Positions 42,179 through 50,118 of a DNA stretch of 64,000 bases are shown here, piece after piece (positions within the stretch are counted from its first letter, which is position 1; each line of letters opens with the position of its first letter). Location: positions 1 through 64,000 of the forward strand of contig NZ_BNCL01000007.1 in NCBI RefSeq assembly GCF_014656455.1, read 5' to 3'. The position numbers and the translations under genes are program-made. Source of the stretch: Paracoccus aerius. Its GTDB lineage: Bacteria > Pseudomonadota > Alphaproteobacteria > Rhodobacterales > Rhodobacteraceae. The notes under the pieces were generated by a model. It ran no database searches. It was not told where the DNA came from and saw only the letters and a program-made list of their open reading frames with translations.

Positions 42179-42196
42179 ATTGCAACGCGTTGCAAT
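42179..42196. promoter_or_regulatory. Island palindrome, copy 3 (perfect)
   Basis: ATTGCAACGCGTTGCAAT, a perfect 18-bp palindrome; core TTGCAAC-GC-GTTGCAA. Confidence 0.75.
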
Positions 42197-42264
42197 ACAA
42201 CATCTCAGTGCGGTTTGCCCCATTCGTACCCGGTAACCTACATCTCATGCCGTAATTTCTGCTG

Positions 42265-42281
42265 GTAGGTGGCTGACCTAC
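42265..42281. repeat. Short hairpin GTAGGT-GGCTG-ACCTAC
   Basis: Perfect 6-bp arms, 5-nt loop, sharing its stem word with the upstream inverted repeat. Confidence 0.45.
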
Positions 42282-42633
42282 GTTGTCGAGCGTCTTTCTT
42301 GCACTGTAGCGGTGCTCACGATTGAAAGAGCCGCGGCTGGTTGGCGCTGCAAGAACCAACAGGCGCGGCAGAGTGCAAAATCTGCACTTCCTCTCTGTAC
42401 TTCCTTCCATTTAGAGTCGTCTAGAGCTGCCCTATCCAGGGAACGGCTATCCAGACCGCCAGAACCACAAAGAAAGTTGCTTGGCCAGCGCCGCTGACTG
42501 CTAAGTGGTGACGTGCTCTCTGAAGAGGCAGACCCGTTACCGAACCACAGTCTACGGTGGTAGTGGTTGGGAGGATGCGCTAGAGCGTCTGATCCAGCAC
42601 CCAAAGTTCGCGATTTCCAACCCACGGCGTCAC

Positions 42634-44829
42634 ATGACAATCGAGCAGAACTACAACATCGCTTTCGTTGCCGCGCTCGCTCTGAAGGAAAAGCAAATTC
42701 AGCAGATTTATCGGCCGATCATCGCGGTGCATAAGTGGTTTGCAAGACGTCCTGGAACCCTCTTCCGCGGACTAACTCTCTCAGAGTTCGGCGAGCGCCC
42801 CATTGAAGATACCTTTTTCGAAAGCAACGATTTTCCTGGCAGGAAGGTCGCTGATCCCTTTATGGGCGGAGGCACCCCCCTCATCGAAGCCAACCGCGTG
42901 GGATGCGACGTACAAGGCTATGACATCAATCCCATGTCAGCGTGGATTGTCCGGGAGGAAATCGAGCATCTCGATATTCCGGCTTATCAAAAAGCTGCTC
43001 GTGAACTCCTCTCGGCGCTCGAAGAGGACATTGGAAGTTTCTACAAAACCGACTGCCCTATCTATGGCGATAAAGATGTTCCGGTTAAATACTTCATCTG
43101 GGTTAAGGAAGTATCCTGTACGAATTGCAGCGAAGACGTTCCACTCTTTCCTAGCTACCGGATTGCGGAAGACAAACGCCATACGGCTAATGTTTTGGTT
43201 TGCTCGAAATGCTACGCTCTCAACGAAGTTGCCTCGGTTTCCGAACCTGGAGCATGTAAATCTTGTGACGCGGAGCTCACTATGGCGGGTCCCGCAAAGC
43301 GCAATAGCTGCGCATGTCCATCATGCGGCGTAGCCAATAAGTACCCCCAACCTGAAAATGGTCCGCTTCGCCATCGTTTAGTTGCGCTAGAGTACTATAA
43401 TCCCTCAAAAAAGAAGGATCATAAGGGTCGCTTCTTCAAGTCTCCCGATAAGAAAGATCACGAGCGTTTTGAAGCGGCCCAAAAATTGTGGGCCGATCAT
43501 TCTCCGAAACATGTGCCTGAGCAACTCATTCTTCCCGGAGATGAGACGGACAGATTGCACCGGTGGGGTTACACAAAGTATCGGGAGCTCTTTAATGAGC
43601 GGCAGCTCTATGGGCTCGATAAAAGTGCTGCCTACATTGCCGCAATCCCCGATAAGCGAATTCGTCATGCATTAGCCACTAATTTCTCTGACTTGCTACG
43701 ATATCAGAATATGCTTTGTCGATATGATACCATGGCGCTTAAGTCCCTCGACATCTTCTCGATTCATGGTTTTCCTGTTGGGTTAATCCAAGTTGAATCC
43801 AATCTTCTTGGCATTGCTAATAGCGGAGGTGCCAACGTGGGATCAGGAGGGTGGAGCAACATCATAGAGAAGTACACGAAGGCCAAGCGCTACTGCGACA
43901 CGCCTTTCGAAGTTCGGCATGAAGGTAACCGGAAAACGCAGGTACCAATTTCTGGCGAGTGGATTGGTGAGCGTCTTAATGGTCATCGTCGGCGGGATAT
44001 ATCTATTCGCTGCATTAGTTCAACAGAGATTGACATCTCACCGAACAGTCTCGACGCGGTTTTCACAGACCCGCCATATTTTGGGAATGTTCAATACGGT
44101 GAGTTGATGGATTTCTGTTACGTCTGGCTGCGCGCACTCCTTGGCAAAGAGGCCGAAGGCTTCGAACGCATGTCATCACGTGACGATGGAGAACTCACCG
44201 GAAACCAGACACAAGGTCGCACGCTAATACACTTTACGGAAGGTCTAGCCGCCGTTTATTCTAAGATGGCAACGGCCCTGAAGCCCGGGGCACCGTTGGC
44301 ATTCACCTATCACCACAATAAGCTTTCAGCATACGAGGCGGTCTCTGTCGCAATCCTGGATGCGGGACTTGTCTGTTCCGCCGCACTACCTTGTCCGGCA
44401 GAAATGGGGGGCTCCATTCATATCCACGGTACGAGCTCCTCTATCGTGGATACGGTATTCGTGTGCCGGACAAATGGGACAGTGGCAAGAAGCACACTCT
44501 GCGAAAATGCCGATCAACTAGCCTTGCTTATAATCGGTGAGCTCCAACAGCTATCCCAAGCCGGGATGAAGGTCCGCCGAGGCGATATTCGTTGTATTAC
44601 CTTCGGACACCTGTCGCGTCTTGCCGTTTGGAGTCTTCGTAAAGCTTGGGATGCAACAATGACCACCGATGCTAAACTGCGGCTGGTCGCCGAGAAGCTA
44701 ATGGCTTTTGGTGATCCCGAAGCAATTGTCGCACAATGTGAGGCAGCAGGATTTACTACTCATTTTCAAGTTTTGCCAGCTGGAGGCGCGAATATGAAGG
44801 GCCTAGAGAAAAATGCCATCACCTTTTGA
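42634..44829 (+). CDS. Zn-ribbon adenine-specific DNA methylase (COG1743 / DUF1156-like)
   Basis: A 731-residue DNA N6-adenine methyltransferase. The N-terminal HKWFARRPGTLFRGL resembles the WWARRP box of DUF1156 proteins. Motif I is D74-PFMGGGT (SAM site). The middle (about 160-260) has four CxxC-type pairs (SCTNCS, VCSKCY, ACKSCD, CACPSC), two zinc ribbons. Motif IV DPPYFGNVQYGEL starts at D479. It overlaps the downstream nuclease gene by 17 nt, so they form a restriction-modification-like pair. Start uncertain: no clear RBS, with a GTG at 42,505 in frame. AT-rich codons point to transfer. Confidence 0.88.
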   Translation: MTIEQNYNIAFVAALALKEKQIQQIYRPIIAVHKWFARRPGTLFRGLTLSEFGERPIEDTFFESNDFPGRKVADPFMGGGTPLIEANRVGCDVQGYDINPMSAWIVREEIEHLDIPAYQKAARELLSALEEDIGSFYKTDCPIYGDKDVPVKYFIWVKEVSCTNCSEDVPLFPSYRIAEDKRHTANVLVCSKCYALNEVASVSEPGACKSCDAELTMAGPAKRNSCACPSCGVANKYPQPENGPLRHRLVALEYYNPSKKKDHKGRFFKSPDKKDHERFEAAQKLWADHSPKHVPEQLILPGDETDRLHRWGYTKYRELFNERQLYGLDKSAAYIAAIPDKRIRHALATNFSDLLRYQNMLCRYDTMALKSLDIFSIHGFPVGLIQVESNLLGIANSGGANVGSGGWSNIIEKYTKAKRYCDTPFEVRHEGNRKTQVPISGEWIGERLNGHRRRDISIRCISSTEIDISPNSLDAVFTDPPYFGNVQYGELMDFCYVWLRALLGKEAEGFERMSSRDDGELTGNQTQGRTLIHFTEGLAAVYSKMATALKPGAPLAFTYHHNKLSAYEAVSVAILDAGLVCSAALPCPAEMGGSIHIHGTSSSIVDTVFVCRTNGTVARSTLCENADQLALLIIGELQQLSQAGMKVRRGDIRCITFGHLSRLAVWSLRKAWDATMTTDAKLRLVAEKLMAFGDPEAIVAQCEAAGFTTHFQVLPAGGANMKGLEKNAITF

Positions 44830-45844
44830 AGTATCATTTGCTGAAATCGAACAGAATATTGAATTATACGTAGATGAAGTTTTCTCTACTCTTCAATCCG
44901 ATTTTATGACAATGCCTAAAGGGGAAGGGTTTTTAGAGTATCCTATTTTTGAGGATGGATACGAGGCTCTTAAAAAGAACACCAAAGGCTTTTCAATACT
45001 GGATACAGAGTCGATCCTTCGGCTCTCCTTTGAGAAGCCAATAGTATTAATTGTCCTTCGGGCGATGCTTGGTTTTACGCCTCCGGAATGGGCTGATGCC
45101 GCGACGGCGGAGATCAAGTTAGAAGTTCCGCAGAACGCGGCTCGTGCGATTGATCGAAGAGTGAGGCTCAGACCCGGTGTTCCGCTCAAAACATCAGGTG
45201 TCACTGCCGAGCGCGTGCGCGCGCTCGTCATTGCCGCATGTCGTCTGCTTACAACAGGACCCGAACTGGTGGACGGCAAGCTCATTCATCGCCTGAGCAA
45301 GGCAGATACTATCTCCGGCTTAGCAAGCATCGCGCCTCTAGCCGACCTAGGAGTACCCTATTCTATGTTGCTTTATGAGCGCTTCCTTGGGCGCCCGTTC
45401 GCTGGACATCGAGACTCTGTTAGTGAGCTAGTCGGCGATGTTGTCGAATTGGCAATCGAAGAACTGCTCACAAAACACCATATAAGCTTCCGAAAAACTA
45501 AACGTGCCGAACGGATAGCTGGCTTCGAACAAGCTCCTGATTTTATCATCCCGAGTGAATATAATCCCCGCATCGTGATTGAGGCAAAGTTGACCAATGA
45601 TGATGGGACCGCGCGAGACAAGGTGACGCGCGTTCAACACCTGCGCACGATGAGCCTAAAAGATCGTTCTCTTAAAGAGGGACCGCGTTACGAAGTCATC
45701 GCGTGTATCGCAGGACGGGGTTTCAAGCAGCGACGACAGGATATGAAGAAGCTGCTCGAAGCGACACAAGGAAAAATCTTCACTCTGCAAACCATTCCTG
45801 AGATGGTGCAATATTCGAGCTTGAAGAACTACGTAACTCGGTAG
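44813..45844 (+). CDS. PD-(D/E)XK-type nuclease, probable restriction endonuclease
   Basis: A 343-residue protein. The C-terminal third has a helix with Glu (VVELAIEELLTKHH), then D243 and E257-A-K259 in PDF...VIEAKL, the PD-(D/E)XK layout, and a later Gln/Arg-rich helix. The N-terminal two thirds are not recognised and may bind DNA or act as a specificity part. Coupled to the methylase by a 17-nt overlap, which is the main reason to call it a restriction enzyme. Stop lies 11 nt from the convergent DUF262 gene. Confidence 0.8.
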   Translation: MPSPFEVSFAEIEQNIELYVDEVFSTLQSDFMTMPKGEGFLEYPIFEDGYEALKKNTKGFSILDTESILRLSFEKPIVLIVLRAMLGFTPPEWADAATAEIKLEVPQNAARAIDRRVRLRPGVPLKTSGVTAERVRALVIAACRLLTTGPELVDGKLIHRLSKADTISGLASIAPLADLGVPYSMLLYERFLGRPFAGHRDSVSELVGDVVELAIEELLTKHHISFRKTKRAERIAGFEQAPDFIIPSEYNPRIVIEAKLTNDDGTARDKVTRVQHLRTMSLKDRSLKEGPRYEVIACIAGRGFKQRRQDMKKLLEATQGKIFTLQTIPEMVQYSSLKNYVTR

Positions 45845-45855
45845 ATTGACGCGCG

Positions 45856-47526
45856 TTATGGTGTAAGCTTCCAAAGCTTTACCGCCTTGTCTGCCAATTC
45901 ATTCTGTCTTACTTGGATTGCATCCAACGTCCACTCTTTGACCTCGGAGAGTGACCGGGTGATCTCAATCTGAGACTGAGCATAAATCTTCTTTTTTTCA
46001 TCGAAGGATGCGTTCGCCGCAGCTACATTCAGGGCACTATCCATGATGGTTAGGTTGCCCAACCGCTTGTACCAGTTAGTAGCGTCCTCCGCTGAGATAT
46101 TACTCCAGTTCTCGCCTGGATTTTGAGGCAAGATATGCTCTAGATTAACGTCGTCATGGTGCTGGCTAATCCGGTATTCACCCTCTGGATTATCATGGCT
46201 GGCAATGGAACGAAGGTAGAAGCGAGCAAGGTAGTTTTTCGCAACGCTGGCATTGGAAAATGCTTCCCGGAAGGTAGCGTCTGTGGGGAGCGTCGCACGA
46301 GTAGCCTCATATAACTGGCGTGCTGTCGCGATTTCCTCAGTTGATACTTTTTCTGCTGTCGAGGAGAAGAGATTTTCTAGTGTCCCGCTGCCTCCTGATC
46401 CGCCAATTAGGAAGCGAACTGTCCAAGAAACCAGCATGGGCAATGCCCGTCGTATTTCTGCGTCCGTGAATTTTCGCAAAATCGCCAGGATCAGTGGTCT
46501 GCTTTGAGTGACACGAAGTTCAGCCAACGCATAAATTGCATCTTGCGTTGCAGAGCCGAGCGCACGCCACTTTGGATTGCCTGGATTTTGAAGCGCTACA
46601 TAATCTGCCGCTGAGTTGTTAAGTTCTACTGAAAAGTCCACGGCTTGCTGGCGTCCGGTCACACGCTCTTTGATGCGGTCATACAGCTCTCGCTCGCGCG
46701 TCAATCCGTACTTCGAGGACCAGACATGCCGAATAAATGTTTTTATTTCCTTTTCGTTGTCTACACTCTCAATTCGGCTGCGCATACTGGTCCAAGCGTC
46801 TTGAACCTCGCCAAGTCTCGTCTCGGAAATTCGAAACAAGTAGTTCTTAAGAAGATCTGCAATTGAGAGGTCAATGCCTCGGTCGTTTAAAACTTCGAAG
46901 ATAGTATAAGCGTTGGCTTTGCTGCTGACATTAACAACAATGACTTTCGCCTTGTTGTCGATGAAGTCCAGCCAATCGTTTAATGCCTCTATTGGTTCAT
47001 GGGATTGGTCCGTAATTCTTTGTACGAACTCTCCTGCAATTTTCTTCGCGTCTGCAATACGTTTGTGAGCCTCGGTGCTAGGCGCGGTAATGGTATCCTC
47101 TATGATAGCTCCCTGAAAGAAGGGGTTATCGCTTTCATTCAGAACTACGTTCGCATGCGTTTCAAGCGTGCGCCGGTCGCGACGAGCTATGTACTCTGCT
47201 TGAATGGTTTCCGCGCGCTCTGCATCCCCGCGTGCCCGAAGATAGTTTCTCACCTGAGCGATGAAGATTAGCGTCGAAGCAATACGCTGCTGTCCGTCGA
47301 TAACATGCACCTTGTCGTTTTCCGCAGGTGTCAAAACGATAGTTCCGAGGAAGTATTCCGGAGAGTTAGCGCGAATTGCGTCGCTGATGTCTCGCAACAA
47401 ATCTGTAATCTGATCAATTTCCCACGCAAACGAGCGCTGGTAAGCCGGTACCTCGATTTTCCTGTCTGAGATCAGGTGTCCAATTCCATCCAGATGCACA
47501 TCAATGCGCTCGATTGATCCCAGCAT
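45856..47526 (-). CDS. DUF262 and DUF1524 (GmrSD-type) protein, putative type IV-like restriction factor
   Basis: A 556-residue protein. DUF262 (about 15-230) has VPAYQRSFAWE (26-36) and I-DGQQR (76-81), the ParB-like NTP-binding motif of GmrS. DUF1524 at the C-terminus (about 440-510) has LEHILPQ and RLGNLTIM, the HNH/His-Me-type nuclease motif of GmrD. Such fused proteins cut modified DNA or restrict phage. All key residues are present. GAGGG precedes the ATG. Convergent with the methylase-nuclease pair, so its own promoter lies in 47,527-47,946. AT-rich. Confidence 0.88.
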   Translation of the reverse strand: MLGSIERIDVHLDGIGHLISDRKIEVPAYQRSFAWEIDQITDLLRDISDAIRANSPEYFLGTIVLTPAENDKVHVIDGQQRIASTLIFIAQVRNYLRARGDAERAETIQAEYIARRDRRTLETHANVVLNESDNPFFQGAIIEDTITAPSTEAHKRIADAKKIAGEFVQRITDQSHEPIEALNDWLDFIDNKAKVIVVNVSSKANAYTIFEVLNDRGIDLSIADLLKNYLFRISETRLGEVQDAWTSMRSRIESVDNEKEIKTFIRHVWSSKYGLTRERELYDRIKERVTGRQQAVDFSVELNNSAADYVALQNPGNPKWRALGSATQDAIYALAELRVTQSRPLILAILRKFTDAEIRRALPMLVSWTVRFLIGGSGGSGTLENLFSSTAEKVSTEEIATARQLYEATRATLPTDATFREAFSNASVAKNYLARFYLRSIASHDNPEGEYRISQHHDDVNLEHILPQNPGENWSNISAEDATNWYKRLGNLTIMDSALNVAAANASFDEKKKIYAQSQIEITRSLSEVKEWTLDAIQVRQNELADKAVKLWKLTP

Positions 47527-47946
47527 GCCCTCGGCCTCATTTGTTCATTTCGCGCGGTTGGCGATTCTTGGCAGCAATGTATCAGACCCGTCTGCGTGTG
47601 GAAGTTCTGGGGAGGAGTGCGTTGCTAACGTTCTCCATCTGATTAGGTGGAGCAGGCTCCGCAACGCTTCTTAGTACGCAGCGACAAAAATCGATGCTTA
47701 GTAGCTGAGGCATTCGAGTAAGCTTCGGCACTGACCAATTGGCACTTTTGCTCATCAACGTCAGCAACTGTGGAGTTTTTAGTTCGCCATGCGCCTTCTC
47801 CTGTCAAGCCAGTGGGTAGGCTTGCCCCAGTGCTAACCCGAGCACCGGGTCGGTACATGTACATTTTCAACCGTTTACCGGATGGAGGGTGGTATAGCGG
47901 GTAAAGCGGAAAAAAGCCGCTTTTTACTAACGAAATCAATGATTAT
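47527..47946. other. 420-base right-end region of the island without a supported gene
   Basis: Upstream region of the DUF262 gene. Short frames exist on the minus strand but lack an RBS and protein-like composition. It contains the third integrase-arm-like repeat (47,893-47,904). Confidence 0.55.
47893..47904 (+). repeat. Integrase-arm-like repeat near the right end
   Basis: TATAGCGGGTAA, identical to the left-end copy at 38,149-38,160, 43 bp inside the right attachment core. Confidence 0.62.
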
Positions 47947-47960
47947 TGGCGGAGAGGGTG
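47947..47960 (+). repeat. Right attachment site (within tRNA-Ser)
   Basis: TGGCGGAGAGGGTG, the complement of the tRNA-Ser 3' end including CCA and part of the acceptor and T arms. Direct copy of 37,995-38,008. Confidence 0.87.
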
Positions 47961-48036
47961 GGATTCGAACCCACGGAACCCGTGAAGGCTCAACGGTTTT
48001 CGAGACCGCCCCGTTCGACCACTCCGGCACCTCTCC
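47947..48036 (-). tRNA. tRNA-Ser (anticodon CGA)
   Basis: A 90-nt class II tRNA with long variable arm and encoded CCA: acceptor GGAGAGG/CCTCTCC, anticodon loop CTCGAAA (CGA), T arm GTGGG-TTCGAAT-CCCAC. Host attachment site of the island, left intact by it. Confidence 0.95.
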
Positions 48037-48133
48037 GCGCTTTTGGGGTGGTGAGGCGGGGATTTAGAGGGGTAGGGGTTGAAGCGCAAGTGCTTTCTGT
48101 CGAAAAAACACCTGTATCAGGAAAGGATGCCCG

Positions 48134-48985
48134 ATGCTGCGGTTCTTGTGTTTCTGCTTTCTGGTCGCCTTCGCACAACCCGGTCATGCGCAGCCCGCGC
48201 CGCCCGCCCCGCAGCACCAGCAGGCGGCACGGATCCTGTGGGAGGTGATGCAGCTTGACCAGCTTGCGCCCACCCTGCGCGACGAGGCCCTGGCCGAGGG
48301 TCGCGAGATGGCCGCGACCATGTTTCCGCGCGGCGGGACCGGCCGGTGGCTGGAACAGGTTGCGGCGATCCATACGCCCGCGCGCATCCGCGCCTTGTTC
48401 CTGCGCGGGGTTGCCGAGGCGCTGCCCTCGACCGATCCGGCGCATCTTCAGGCAGGGCTTGCCTTCTACCGGACCGGCCTGGGGCGGCAGCTTCTGGCCC
48501 TGGAGACCCGCGCCCGCGTCGCCATGCTGGACGACAAGGTCGAGGAGGCCGCGCGCCGGGCCTGGGAACAGGCGCAGCGACAGTCCACACCCCGCGCGGA
48601 CCGAATCGAGCGCCTGATCCAGGCCGCCGACCTGATCGAGCCGAACGTGGCGGGCGGCCTGAACGCCTCGGTCGCCTTTGCCCGCGGGTTCGAGGCGGGC
48701 GGAGGCTTTCCGATGCCCATGGGCGAGGACCAGATGATCGCCGACGCCTGGGCCGAGGAACCGCGGATGCGGGCCGACACGGAAAGCTGGATCGGCGCCT
48801 ATCTGTTCCTGGCCTATGCGTCCCTCAGCGACGCGCAGCTGGACCTTTACACGATCTTCGCCCAGTCGGACGGGGGCCGGGCCTTGGCGCGCGTGATGTT
48901 TGCAGGGTTTGACGGCGTGTTCACGCGGACCTCGCAGGACATGGGCCTGGCCGCCGCCGCGGAACTGAGGGGGCGCCAACTGTGA
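48134..48985 (+). CDS. DUF2059-type exported protein
   Basis: A 283-residue protein with a signal peptide (about 1-19, PGHA/QP region) and a mostly alpha-helical body. Two DUF2059-like halves are visible (LWEVMQLDQLAPTLRDEALA; FYRTGLGRQLLALETRARVA; YTIFAQSDGGRALARVMF), with repeated F-Y-x-T/S-x-x-G-x-x-L patterns. AGGAAAGG precedes the ATG. Its stop overlaps the next gene's GTG start. Probably periplasmic; function unknown. Confidence 0.78.
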   Translation: MLRFLCFCFLVAFAQPGHAQPAPPAPQHQQAARILWEVMQLDQLAPTLRDEALAEGREMAATMFPRGGTGRWLEQVAAIHTPARIRALFLRGVAEALPSTDPAHLQAGLAFYRTGLGRQLLALETRARVAMLDDKVEEAARRAWEQAQRQSTPRADRIERLIQAADLIEPNVAGGLNASVAFARGFEAGGGFPMPMGEDQMIADAWAEEPRMRADTESWIGAYLFLAYASLSDAQLDLYTIFAQSDGGRALARVMFAGFDGVFTRTSQDMGLAAAAELRGRQL

Positions 48986-50037
48986 GCGGCACCGTTCTTC
49001 TGGTGGGCGTCCTGGCCCATCCCGACATGCTGCAGGTCCTGGGCCTGGATGGCCGGTCCGAAGTCCTGCCGGGCAGGCTTGCAGGCGGCGCGCGGGCCGG
49101 GATCGACAAGGACGGCTGGCCCCGGCTCGAGGGGGGCGGGGGGACCGTTCGCGCGGTCCGGGTCACGCCCAATCCGGCCCTGGATCGATATTCCGCCGTG
49201 ATGGATCTGAAGCCGCGAAACGGCATCCTGGGCCTGGGCGATGGCAAGACCGAGGGCGAGGCGCAGCCTGCCCTTGCCGCCGGAATCGCACGGCATATCC
49301 TGACCGCGCCCCCAGATCGGCCCGCCGGGGATATCGCCAAGCGGCTGACGATGATCGGGGTGATTGCGGCCTCGGAACTGCGGGGGTCGGAAAGCCCTTA
49401 TTCCGGCAGCCCGCTGGTCGATCGTCGCGCGCCCGAGGATGTCCAGATCCTTGAACAGCACGAAGCCTATGGCGGCTTCTTCTCGGTCCAGGTCTGCAAG
49501 CTGCGGCATCGGACCCATGCGGGCGGGATGACCCCGGACCTGCCTCGCGAGGCGCTTGTGTCAGGTGATGCGGTCGTGGTGCTGCCCTGGGATCCGGTCC
49601 GCGACCGCGTGCTTCTGATCGAGCAGTTCCGCATGGCCCCAGTGTTCCGCCGCGACCCGCAGCCCTGGCTGCTAGAGGCCGTCGCCGGTCGCGTCGACGC
49701 GGGCGAGACGGTCGAGCAGGCAGCCCTGCGCGAGGCGCGCGAGGAAGCGAACCTGCCGCTGACCCGCCTGTTCCCGGCGATCCACCACTATCCCAGCCCC
49801 GGTGTGCTGGGCGAATATCTCTATCTTTATGTCGGCATCGCCGATCTGCCCGACGGGATCGAGGGCGTCCACGGCTTGGAAACCGAAGCCGAGGACATTC
49901 GCGGTCATGTGATCGGCCGCAGCGACCTGGCCCGGATGGCCATGTCGGGTCAGGTGGCAAACGGCCCCCTGGCCATGCTGTCGCTGTGGCTGGAACTGCG
50001 AAAGGACACGATCCGGGCTGCGCTTGGGCAGGTCTGA
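48982..50037 (+). CDS. Gamma-glutamylcyclotransferase-like / NUDIX fusion, ADP-ribose pyrophosphatase type
   Basis: A 351-residue fusion. The N-terminal part (about 1-150: VLLVGVLAHPDMLQVLGLDG, LPGRLAGGARAGI) has AIG2/GGCT-like spacing. The C-terminal NUDIX domain (about 185-340) has the box GRVDAGETVEQAALREAREE with EEANL at about 236-258, and the ADPR-type extension PGVLGEYLYLYVG. Hydrolyses ADP-ribose or similar to AMP and ribose phosphate. GTG start overlapping the previous stop. This two-domain form is known in Rhodobacterales; N-terminal activity is doubtful. Confidence 0.82.
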   Translation: MSGTVLLVGVLAHPDMLQVLGLDGRSEVLPGRLAGGARAGIDKDGWPRLEGGGGTVRAVRVTPNPALDRYSAVMDLKPRNGILGLGDGKTEGEAQPALAAGIARHILTAPPDRPAGDIAKRLTMIGVIAASELRGSESPYSGSPLVDRRAPEDVQILEQHEAYGGFFSVQVCKLRHRTHAGGMTPDLPREALVSGDAVVVLPWDPVRDRVLLIEQFRMAPVFRRDPQPWLLEAVAGRVDAGETVEQAALREAREEANLPLTRLFPAIHHYPSPGVLGEYLYLYVGIADLPDGIEGVHGLETEAEDIRGHVIGRSDLARMAMSGQVANGPLAMLSLWLELRKDTIRAALGQV

Positions 50038-50118
50038 ACAGGGGGGCGGGGTTGTGCCCTGGCGGGGGCCATGTGTAGTTAGCGCGGAACTTGATCCAGA
50101 CCGGAAGGTTGCTTGACC

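Larger units (their letters stand above)
42063..42633. other. 571-base non-coding region with inverted repeats
   Basis: No convincing gene on either strand; the longest minus-strand frame has composition unlike a protein. The region has a 9-bp inverted repeat (42,085-42,126), a perfect 18-bp palindrome (42,179-42,196) and a small GTAGGT/ACCTAC hairpin (42,265-42,281). It separates the small island genes from the methylase and could hold its promoter or a structured RNA. Confidence 0.6.
37995..47960. mobile_element. Genomic island of about 10 kb integrated in tRNA-Ser(CGA)
   Basis: Bounded by a 14-bp direct repeat of the tRNA-Ser 3' end, with a tyrosine integrase just inside the left end and integrase-arm-like 12-bp repeats near both ends. 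Contents in order: integrase, AlpA-like protein, three small unknown genes, two further small genes, a structured non-coding stretch, methylase plus nuclease, and a convergent DUF262/DUF1524 protein. The right half is visibly AT-richer than the chromosome. Unlike many such islands, the integrase is at the end distal to the tRNA. No conjugation, capsid or replication helicase gene is seen. Confidence 0.88.

Noticed and set aside
42278..42640. 120-codon minus-strand frame in the island non-coding stretch
   Set aside because: No RBS, low-complexity Ser/Arg composition, no domain; lies over inverted repeats.
47643..47939. 98-codon minus-strand frame near the right island end
   Set aside because: No RBS and no domain; overlaps the arm-like repeat.
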